Source of the DNA: Desulfobacteraceae bacterium | GTDB lineage: Bacteria; Desulfobacterota; Desulfobacteria; Desulfobacterales; Desulfobacteraceae | NCBI GenBank assembly: GCA_016743945.1 | Contig: JADGFI010000045.1 | Location: 1-41,264, forward strand | Direction of reading: 5' to 3' | Length of the DNA: 41,264 nt | Shown here: positions 7,901 to 14,734 of the stretch, piece after piece | How positions within the stretch are numbered: position 1 is the first letter of the stretch | Layout of the letters: the number at the start of each line of letters is the position of its first letter | The notes under the pieces: model-generated | Seen by the model: the letters and a program-made list of their open reading frames with translations, nothing else | Told to the model about the DNA's origin: nothing | The model's database searches: none | Translations under genes and position numbers: made by a program

Positions 7901-8488
7901 GATTTGTCTCCGGATCTGTCCTCGGTTTTTCGCCTGGATGACTGGCTGGATAGGCTTCATGAAACCGATGCGCAGGAGACGTCGGCCCGGTTCGGGCGGT
8001 GGGAATTTTATCCAAGGCCCATCATGAACAAGGGGGGAAAATTATTTCGACTTTACAGCCTGGTTCCCCTCTGGGTCAGGCATGTTTCCGGCTGCGCCCA
8101 GGGGATGGACCTTGCAAGTCACCTGGTTGCCCCGGACGGAGTTGCAACCCTTGCCCCCCTGGAGAGAATAAGGGCCAGGCAGATTCTTGTGACCCTCATT
8201 GCGCTTTGGAGGGAGGGGCTCGATCAGCCCTTGCCCGTAACCGCAAAAACCGGGATCACCTATGTGGATATCCTGAAAGCAAAGGATGTAGAAAAGGCTA
8301 AGCTCGAAGCGTTAAAGTCCTATGAGGGGGACGGCTTCAAATCCCATGGAGAACTTGGGTATAGTATCTATCTGCAACGGGCCTATCCGAGCTTTGATGC
8401 CCTATGGCAGGCCCGGGATAACCGCTTTCCCATCCTTTGTGAAACATTATATGAACCCCTGGTAAAAGCCCTGAGAGAGGAGATGTAA
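4913..8488 (+). CDS. recC: Exodeoxyribonuclease V, RecC subunit
   Basis: RecC is the non-catalytic scaffold of the RecBCD helicase-nuclease. It splits the DNA strands and scans for the Chi-type signal during double-strand break repair. This protein has 1191 residues (Escherichia coli RecC has 1122). The N-terminal FIVQSNGMAQWLKLALA segment (about 47-63) is the RecC signature corresponding to the degenerate first helicase domain. A second hallmark is VCLLGINDGDFPR (about 693-705). The start follows CAGGAGAGATAC. The stop is 2 bases before recB, then recB overlaps recD. A run of five 15-base tandem units (7421-7495) adds a D-E-P-L-rich linker before the nuclease-like C-terminal domain. The gene is clearly richer in G and C than flanking accessory genes. 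Confidence 0.93.
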   Translation: METQRKNSGQKIPPGLSIIHSSHLEALRQVAVGWIKAHPLKVLETEQFIVQSNGMAQWLKLALAADDGCGISAGLEVQLPGRYIWTAYRSILGGDTIPVDSPYDKERLVWRLFRLLPSLSADSAFLPLNRFLEQDEDLRKRHQLSCHLADLYDQYQVYRADWLEDWAAGRDQLRKSYGEPVELLQEQKWQAELWRRLKADVPDKFRKIGRADLHQRFLQKTEDLQGKRPAALPPRVIVFGISSLPKQLLEALQAVSSLCQVLLFVHNPCRHFWADIIEDRELLRIEHARHNAKASIPESLDPELLHQHVNPLLAAWGKQGRDYIGLLYGYDQPDTYEKDFAQIDLFDDFIAPGTGGTLLQQVQQAILDLTPLPNGREERQWVEGNDRSISFQIAHSRQREVEILQDQLLHSFETIEDLNPRDVIVMTPDIEAYAPHIEAVFGNLAFRDPRFIPFTIADTPNRESVPMLKALEKLLHLPDSRIAVSDLMDLLEVPAFRERFGLEETDLPRLHRWIEGAGISWGLNSDQRTSFGLPPGLVQNTWDFGLKRMLLGYAVGRGEEWNDIEPYGEVGGLEAALVGPLAAVLDEMETLWKILSRPGTPGQWCRRIRNLARNCFLPMGNQDRLTLNRLEQVLDDWFEVCTEAELEEELTLAVVREFFLGMMVESSISQRFLAGMVNFGTLMPMRAIPFKVVCLLGINDGDFPRSHPPLDFDLMAGKGLYRPGDRSRREDDRYLFLEALLSAREKFYISHVGRDVRDNSERMPSVLVGQLRDYLDAGWQLESQGEDNNSFLLDNLTCIHPLQPFGSAYFLKDRPDLFSYAHEWRSSLGFEAPGIPDDPLPDEPLIGETLPGKPLIDEPLESHTFEGALTLTSLIRFLKNPVQYFFNQRLSIRFDEVSVVSKDQEPFALDFLAPFGIGSQLLVAGLSAEPEAMETAIAKEAARLTRTGALPMAGFGTLAAKELKQPIVSMVQYHHDLCSQWPLECDPVEISIALDSDLSPDLSSVFRLDDWLDRLHETDAQETSARFGRWEFYPRPIMNKGGKLFRLYSLVPLWVRHVSGCAQGMDLASHLVAPDGVATLAPLERIRARQILVTLIALWREGLDQPLPVTAKTGITYVDILKAKDVEKAKLEALKSYEGDGFKSHGELGYSIYLQRAYPSFDALWQARDNRFPILCETLYEPLVKALREEM
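7421..7495 (+). repeat. Five 15-bp in-frame tandem repeats inside recC
   Basis: Units start at 7421, 7436, 7451, 7466 and 7481 and encode DDPLP, DEPLI, GETLP, GKPLI and DEPLE. Alternate units end LP or LI, so a 30-bp period overlies the 15-bp one. The repeat keeps frame and falls in a linker region. Confidence 0.8.
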
Positions 8489-8490
8489 CC

Positions 8491-11400
8491 ATGGCTCAAA
8501 CATTAGATTCCCTGACCTTTCCCCTCCACGGCTCCCGGCTTATCGAGGCCAGTGCCGGAACGGGTAAGACCTATACCATTGCAGCCCTTTACCTGCGTCT
8601 GGTGCTGGGGCATGGAGGAAAAAACGGTTTTTTGCGGCCTTTGATCCCGCCGGAAATCCTGGTGGTTACCTTTACCAATGCGGCCACCGAAGAGCTCAGG
8701 GAGCGCATCCGAACACGCCTCACCGAGGCGGCTGCCTTTTTCCGGAATAATGGGGCGGGGGACGATTTTCTTCAAAGGCTTCGGGCCGACTTTGATCCTG
8801 ACCTCTGGCCCGGCAGGGCAATGCTGCTTGACCAGGCAGCCCAGTGGATGGATGAATCCGCTATCCATACCATCCACGCATGGTGCCAGCGTATGCTTCG
8901 TCAGCACGCCTTTGACAGCCTTTCCCTTTTTGATCTTGAGCTTGCACCCAGCGATCAGGATCTTCTGGAGGAGGCGGTCTGTGACTTCTGGCGTGCCGGT
9001 TTCTATCCCCAGACCGAGGCAGTATTGTCTGAGTTCAGGTCGGTGGCCAAAATCACCACCCCCCAGGAACTTTTGAAGCAGGCCATGCCCTTGGTCAATG
9101 CCGGAAAAAAGGATGGTGGCAACCCCTTTGAAATGCTGGAACAACGCAGGCAGGCTGTTGAAGAGGCTCGCAGGGCCTGGATGTCGGACTTTAAACAAGC
9201 CGTAGATCTGGTTGTTAAGGCCCAGGCAGACAAGCGTTTGAACAACAACAAGTATCGAAAAGCATCCCTGGAAAACTGGATTGAGCAACTGGACCTCTGG
9301 GTCAATCGTTCCGGTTCCCTGCCGGACACCCAGGTGCTGGAGAAATTTTCAACCCAGGGTCTTGCCAGCGGGGTGTCAAAGAAAAAAAATCCACCGGTTC
9401 ATCCTGCCTATGACTCTTTTGACCGGTTGAACACACTTTTAAACTCTCTTGATGTCAAAGAGGCTCTTATTTCCCATGCCGCCGTAGAGATAAATCGACG
9501 GGTGATTGAGGCAAAGGCCCGGCTTTCCAGGATGGGGTTCAACGATCTTCTGACACGCCTGGGAGATGCCCTGTCCCGGCCGGATAGCAACCGTCTGGCT
9601 GATGTGATCCGAAGCCAGTTTCCCGTTGTCATGATCGACGAGTTCCAGGACACGGATCCTGTGCAGTATTCTTCCTTTTCCACCATCTATCTGGATCAGC
9701 CAAAGACAGGGCTTTTCATGATCGGGGATCCCAAACAGGCGATCTACGCCTTTCGGGGGGCTGACATCCACACCTATCTTGGGGCCAGGAAGGATACACG
9801 GGGACGGCACTACACACTGGAGAAAAATTACCGTTCCACCCGGGGCATGGTGGCCGCCGTGAATCAGATGTTTGGCCGGGCCACAGGATTTGCCGACGGC
9901 GCCTTTTTGTTCAAGGAGGATATCCCCTTTGACAAGGTGAACGCCCAGGGAAGAATCGAGGGGTTCATGGTGGAAGGAAAAGAATTTTTTCCTGTGACCC
10001 TGTGGCAGATGGACCAGGATGAACCCGTTGCCAAGACCGGACCTGACGGGTATCTTACAAGGATGGCAGAGGCCGGTGCCGGCGAGATCGTCCGACTCCT
10101 GAACCTTGGGCAGACGTTGCCCTGCCAGGCAGGGTTCGGCCAGCCTGGGGGAGGCCAGGCGGACGGCAAACTTAAACCCCTTCGGCCATCAGACATTGCC
10201 GTACTTGTCCGGGACGGCATGGAAGCCCGGGCCATTCGAAACGCCCTGGAAAAAAAGCGGGTCAGATCGGTCTACCTCTCGGACCGGGAGTCGGTGTTTG
10301 ACAGCCAGGAGGCTGTTTCCCTGCTGTATCTCCTCCAGGCCTGCTCTGATCCCACAAACGACCAGGTACTGCGAACAGCATTGGCAACTCAGGTATTGGA
10401 ACTTTCCCTGGAGACCCTTGACCGGTTGAACAGGGACGAGATTGCATGGGAGGCAGAGCTATCGCGGTTTAAAAATTTTCAAAAGATTTGGCGCAGCCAG
10501 GGGGTGCTTCCCATGGTTCGTACCCTGCTTGCCGAGTTCAATGTGGGCGCCAGGCTCTTGTCAAAGCCCTTTGGAGAGCGTGGGCTTACCAACCTTCTCC
10601 ACCTTGCCGAAATGATCCAGGCAGCCGCCGCAACCCTTGACGGGGAAAAGGGGGTGATCCGATGGTTGGCAGGCCGGATAGAGCATTCTCAAGGGGGGGG
10701 TGACGACGAGATACTGCGCCTTGAAAGCGACGATGAACTGGTAAGGGTGGTCACCATCCATAAATCAAAGGGGATGGAGTATCCTTTGGTGTTCCTGCCC
10801 TTTATCTGCAGTTCTCGCAAGCTCACCTCCCGCAACTCTCCCATGGTCAAGCTCCATGATGATCGAGGAGATGTCAAAATGGTGGTGAACCCGGGTGATG
10901 AACAACTTGATAAGGCCGATCGTGAGCGGCTGGCAGAGGATCTCAGGATGCTCTATGTTGCCCTTACCCGGTCCCGGTACGCCTGCTGGCTCGGTATCGG
11001 GGTGATGGGCAAGACAAGCAAGAAATCCGGAGAGACCACCACCCTTCACCAATCGGGCATTGGTTACCTGCTTTCAGGAGACAAAATGATCGAGACATCC
11101 GAGCTTTCCTCGATCCTGAACAAGTTCAAGGGGGATTGCGGGTATATGACGGTTACACGCCTGCCCGAACCCTCAACCGAGAGCGTTGTCCCGGGGGTGG
11201 GGTTGGTGGCCCTTTCCCAGGCCCGGGCATTTAAGGGCAATGTTCCCCGCAATTGGCGGATCACCAGTTACTCCGGTATTCTCACAGGCGCTGCCATGCC
11301 AGAACATGGGGCTTTTTTGGGTACCCTTTTGGATGGTATTGTTGAATCCCCGGATAGTGCGCCCCAGGATCAGCTCCAGGAAGCTGCAACCCAGGAGAGC

Positions 11401-12186
11401 CTGGCACCCGAGGTGAATATCAATACCCGTTCTATCCATACCTTTGCAAGGGGGCCTGAGCCCGGAACTTTTCTTCACGATATCCTGGAACGAGCAGCCA
11501 TCCATGGATTTGACCGGATTGCTTCGGATCGTGACACCACACTAAACCAGGTTACCCAGCTCTGTCAACGTCGGGGGTGGGAGGAGTGGGCCGAGGTGTT
11601 GACCGACTGGCTAATGGATTTTGTCCGGGTTGAGTTGATCCTTCCAGGGCCTGTCATGCAATCCATGAAAATGTCGGATCTTGACCAGGACCAATGCCGG
11701 GCCGAGATGGAGTTCATGTTCGAGGTCCATGGGGTGGATATACCTGTTCTGGACCGTTTGGTTGGAACTTGGATTTTGCCGGGAAATGTCCGGCCGGTGT
11801 TACGGCAAGACCGGGTGAATGGTATGCTCAAAGGATTCATCGATCTAGTTTTTTGTTTCCAGGGACGCTATTTTGTCCTTGATTATAAGTCCAACCATCT
11901 GGGAGATTCCCAGGGTGCCTACGGGAAGAAGATTATGGCCGATGCCATGCTGGAGCACCGGTACGATCTTCAATATGTGCTCTACACCCTGGCCTTGCAT
12001 CGTCTTCTTCGGGCAAGGCTTAAAGGTTATGACTACGACCGTGATGTGGGCGGAGCGGTCTATCTGTTCCTGAGGGGAGTCAATGGTGCAGGCCGGGGTG
12101 TTTATGTTGACAAACCCCCAAAAGAGCTGATCAACACACTGGATCACCTGTTTCGAAAAGGAGATAACCATGATGACCACTGCTGA
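8491..12186 (+). CDS. recB: Exodeoxyribonuclease V, RecB subunit
   Basis: RecB is the 3'-to-5' SF1A helicase and the sole nuclease of RecBCD. The protein has 1231 residues (E. coli 1180). Walker A is ASAGTGKT with K26. Motif II is MIDEFQDTDP, followed by GDPKQAIYAFRGAD. Motif V is VTIHKSKGMEYPLVFLP and motif VI LRMLYVALTRSR. The C-terminal PD-(D/E)XK nuclease retains its residues: the histidine region FLHDILERAA, aspartate in GFIDLVF, and D-x-K in LDYKSNHLG. Helicase and nuclease should therefore both be active. Its ATG lies 2 bases after recC with GAGGAG upstream, and its end overlaps recD by 17 bases, giving tight translational coupling. Confidence 0.95.
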   Translation: MAQTLDSLTFPLHGSRLIEASAGTGKTYTIAALYLRLVLGHGGKNGFLRPLIPPEILVVTFTNAATEELRERIRTRLTEAAAFFRNNGAGDDFLQRLRADFDPDLWPGRAMLLDQAAQWMDESAIHTIHAWCQRMLRQHAFDSLSLFDLELAPSDQDLLEEAVCDFWRAGFYPQTEAVLSEFRSVAKITTPQELLKQAMPLVNAGKKDGGNPFEMLEQRRQAVEEARRAWMSDFKQAVDLVVKAQADKRLNNNKYRKASLENWIEQLDLWVNRSGSLPDTQVLEKFSTQGLASGVSKKKNPPVHPAYDSFDRLNTLLNSLDVKEALISHAAVEINRRVIEAKARLSRMGFNDLLTRLGDALSRPDSNRLADVIRSQFPVVMIDEFQDTDPVQYSSFSTIYLDQPKTGLFMIGDPKQAIYAFRGADIHTYLGARKDTRGRHYTLEKNYRSTRGMVAAVNQMFGRATGFADGAFLFKEDIPFDKVNAQGRIEGFMVEGKEFFPVTLWQMDQDEPVAKTGPDGYLTRMAEAGAGEIVRLLNLGQTLPCQAGFGQPGGGQADGKLKPLRPSDIAVLVRDGMEARAIRNALEKKRVRSVYLSDRESVFDSQEAVSLLYLLQACSDPTNDQVLRTALATQVLELSLETLDRLNRDEIAWEAELSRFKNFQKIWRSQGVLPMVRTLLAEFNVGARLLSKPFGERGLTNLLHLAEMIQAAAATLDGEKGVIRWLAGRIEHSQGGGDDEILRLESDDELVRVVTIHKSKGMEYPLVFLPFICSSRKLTSRNSPMVKLHDDRGDVKMVVNPGDEQLDKADRERLAEDLRMLYVALTRSRYACWLGIGVMGKTSKKSGETTTLHQSGIGYLLSGDKMIETSELSSILNKFKGDCGYMTVTRLPEPSTESVVPGVGLVALSQARAFKGNVPRNWRITSYSGILTGAAMPEHGAFLGTLLDGIVESPDSAPQDQLQEAATQESLAPEVNINTRSIHTFARGPEPGTFLHDILERAAIHGFDRIASDRDTTLNQVTQLCQRRGWEEWAEVLTDWLMDFVRVELILPGPVMQSMKMSDLDQDQCRAEMEFMFEVHGVDIPVLDRLVGTWILPGNVRPVLRQDRVNGMLKGFIDLVFCFQGRYFVLDYKSNHLGDSQGAYGKKIMADAMLEHRYDLQYVLYTLALHRLLRARLKGYDYDRDVGGAVYLFLRGVNGAGRGVYVDKPPKELINTLDHLFRKGDNHDDHC

Positions 12187-14149
12187 TTTTTTTGACCTGG
12201 TTCAAACCTGGACGGCTCGGAGCTGGTTACGGCCCCTTGATAGTGCCTTTGTGATGTTTTTAAGTAAGCAGGAGCCCACTGCTGACCCCCTGGTGCTGCT
12301 TGGGGCAGCTCTTGTCAGCCATCAGCTTGGACGGGGGCATATCTGCCTTGAACTCGCCTCCGTCCTGAAAGATCCAGATGCCACCCTTGCCCTTCCCCCC
12401 GAGGGGCAAGCCGGGGAGGATCTATTTTTGAAACCCTCTGACGTGCTTTGCAACATCGTGGAAGAAAAATGGAAACACATCCTTGGGGCTTCAGCTCTTG
12501 TGGGGACGGACACGGGCAACACTCCCCTGGTGATGAACCAGGGCCGCCTCTATCTGCGCCGTTACTGGCACTATACTCAACGGGTTGCCCTGGAGATCAT
12601 TTGCAGGATGGGTAAAAAACTGCCCGTGCCCGACAACCTGGAAGAGCGGCTTGACCGGCTTTTTGTATCGTTGAGAAGCCCTGAAGAAAAGGAAAAATGC
12701 GAGATTCACTGGCAAAGCATTGCCGCCGCTGTCGCTGCAGCCAGCGCCTTCAGCGTTATTTCGGGGGGGCCCGGCACCGGAAAGACCACCACCGTGGTGC
12801 AACTTTTGGGGTTGCTCCAGGAGCTTGCCATGGAGCAGGACAAGGTTTTGAGAATTCGCCTGGCCGCCCCTACGGGCAAGGCTGCGGCCCGGCTCACGGA
12901 ATCCATCAGCACGGCAATGGGACGGCTTCCCGAAGCGATCCAGGTAAAGATGCCCAGGGAGGTTTTGACCCTTCATCGCCTGCTGGGCACCCGTCCCGAT
13001 TCCCGTAATTTTATCCACAACCGGAACAACCGGCTCCACGTGGATCTTCTGGTGGTGGATGAGGCCTCCATGATCGACCTTGAGATGATGGACGCCCTGC
13101 TTGGGGCCTTGCCGCCAAAGGCTCGGCTGATTTTGCTTGGGGACAAGGATCAGCTTGCCTCGGTGGAGGCGGGGTCGGTACTTGGCGATCTGTGCGCCAA
13201 TGCCCAAAATCCCTCTTACAGGCCTGAAACCATTGCCTGGCTCCAAGGGACCACCGGCTATGACCTATCTGAATTCGCGGGAATAGGCAGTGATCTTGAC
13301 CAACAGATCGTTGTCTTGAGAAAGAGCCACCGTTTTGATGAAAAAAGTGGCATCGGCGCCCTTGCCCGGTCGGTTAACCAGGGGGATGGAAGGCAGGTGA
13401 ATGATGTCTGGAACCAGGGGTTTTCTGATATCTCCCACCTGGTGATAAACTCATGTAAAGACCCTGGATTTCGACGTCTGGTTCTTGACGGCAACCCCAA
13501 GGCATTTGCCAGTATCAAGGAAACTGTCCAACCTGCGGGGTACCGGGCTTACCTTGAGACGATTACCAAGGGACCGGGGGAGTCGGAGACAGCATGGCTT
13601 TGGGCGGTTCTTTCCAGCTTCAACCGCTTCCAACTGTTGACGCCTCTTCGAAGGGGTGACTGGGGGGTTGAAGGTCTCAATAGCGCCACCGCTGACATCC
13701 TATATAAAGCCGGATTGATCCCGGCGACCCTGGGCTGGTATCCCGGCCGTCCGGTTCTTGTTACCCGGAACGATTACAGCCTGGGGCTGATGAACGGGGA
13801 TATCGGCATCGTTCTTGAGGTGACGGATGAGCGCAATCCTTGTACCCATGGGCTGAGGGTGGTCTTTCCCATGGCCGACGGTTCCTTGAAACGGGTGCTG
13901 CCCTCTCGCCTCGGGGAGGTGGAGACCGTTTATGCCATGACCGTGCATAAATCCCAGGGGTCAGAGTTCGATCACACGGCCCTGGTGCTGCCGGACACCA
14001 TGAGTCCTGTACTGACACGGGAACTTGTCTACACTGGAATCACCCGGGCTCGCTCCTGGTTTACGCTGGCAAGCCCCTCTGGAAATATCCTGGGAGCATC
14101 AGTTGAGCAGCTTACCCACAGGGCCTCTGGCCTTGTAGACCTCCTCTGA
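12170..14149 (+). CDS. recD: Exodeoxyribonuclease V, RecD subunit
   Basis: RecD is the 5'-to-3' SF1B helicase of RecBCD and controls nuclease behaviour. The protein has 659 residues (E. coli 608). Walker A is GGPGTGKTTT (residues 199-208, K205). Motif II is VVDEASMIDLEMM, motif III GDKDQLASVEAGSVLGDLC, motif V MTVHKSQGSEFDH and motif VI ELVYTGITRAR. The long N-terminal domain before Walker A (about 195 residues) is the one that contacts RecC, so this is the RecBCD-type RecD and not the stand-alone RecD2. The start follows AAAAGGAGATAACC within the end of recB; a second ATG one codon later is equally possible. It is the last gene of the operon. Confidence 0.95.
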   Translation: MMTTADFFDLVQTWTARSWLRPLDSAFVMFLSKQEPTADPLVLLGAALVSHQLGRGHICLELASVLKDPDATLALPPEGQAGEDLFLKPSDVLCNIVEEKWKHILGASALVGTDTGNTPLVMNQGRLYLRRYWHYTQRVALEIICRMGKKLPVPDNLEERLDRLFVSLRSPEEKEKCEIHWQSIAAAVAAASAFSVISGGPGTGKTTTVVQLLGLLQELAMEQDKVLRIRLAAPTGKAAARLTESISTAMGRLPEAIQVKMPREVLTLHRLLGTRPDSRNFIHNRNNRLHVDLLVVDEASMIDLEMMDALLGALPPKARLILLGDKDQLASVEAGSVLGDLCANAQNPSYRPETIAWLQGTTGYDLSEFAGIGSDLDQQIVVLRKSHRFDEKSGIGALARSVNQGDGRQVNDVWNQGFSDISHLVINSCKDPGFRRLVLDGNPKAFASIKETVQPAGYRAYLETITKGPGESETAWLWAVLSSFNRFQLLTPLRRGDWGVEGLNSATADILYKAGLIPATLGWYPGRPVLVTRNDYSLGLMNGDIGIVLEVTDERNPCTHGLRVVFPMADGSLKRVLPSRLGEVETVYAMTVHKSQGSEFDHTALVLPDTMSPVLTRELVYTGITRARSWFTLASPSGNILGASVEQLTHRASGLVDLL

Positions 14150-14734
14150 TTTGTTAATCAGCACCCAACTTTGCCCCTCTTAAGCGGTTAATTTTTACCG
14201 GGTTAAAAAACGATGTAGCAATAAAAAGGATGGCCTGTGCGAAAAATTATGTGGTGTATGAATCAAGAATGAGATCGGTTTCGATAAGATCTGGAACCCG
14301 GCCCTTTTTTATTGAAAAACAATCACATGTACGATATGTTTATTTGAAACTTTAAACTCACCTGAAAAAAGCCGATTTTACTTTTGCAGAAGACGTTTAA
14401 CTCTCTGTCTATAAGGGTTGATTCGATATGGGATACTGGTATCCAACGGATTTGTCAGGACCTACAGCGAGCCGGGGCAAGGTTTAACCATAAAAGTCTA
14501 TCGGCCAAGAACGGAGCGTATAAGGCTATTTTGGAAAAAAATAAATTTAAATCGGACGGAATTTTGCGGTTTGGAGACAATTTTAGTTGTGCAAGATGCT
14601 ATAAAGGTTAGCAAGAAATACGATGGGCGGATTGATTTGATGATTGCCGATGTTATCATATCATGCCCACGATGGGCGGCAGGGAATCCGCAAAACAAAT
14701 TTTCGGAAATGATTAGGCCTTAAACAGGAGAAGA
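14150..14734. other. 585-base gap holding a kinase remnant
   Basis: After recD there is no intact gene up to 14735. Positions 14150-14400 are AT-rich with no feature I can support. Positions 14415-14703 are a hybrid histidine kinase remnant, listed separately. Confidence 0.6.
14415..14703 (+). pseudogene. Remnant of a hybrid histidine kinase (ATPase end plus receiver)
   Basis: From GGG at 14415 the frame reads GLIRYGILVSNGFVRTYSEP then GQGLTIKVYRPRTE. This matches the last part of a histidine kinase ATPase domain (GLGLATVYGIV...YSEPGxGTxFxIYLPR). It continues into GLETILVVQDAIKV and GRIDLMIADVII, the first strand and phosphorylation strand of a receiver domain. At 14655-14664 the bases ATCAT occur twice in tandem. 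Removing one copy restores the frame to DVIMPTMGGRESAKQI, the standard continuation. Receiver residues between are missing, the kinase core is absent upstream, and a stop follows. It is a clear relic of a sensor kinase. Confidence 0.75.

Noticed and set aside
8503..9288. 261-codon minus-strand frame opposite recB
   Set aside because: The recB helicase motifs are on the plus strand here, and the antisense product shows no domain.
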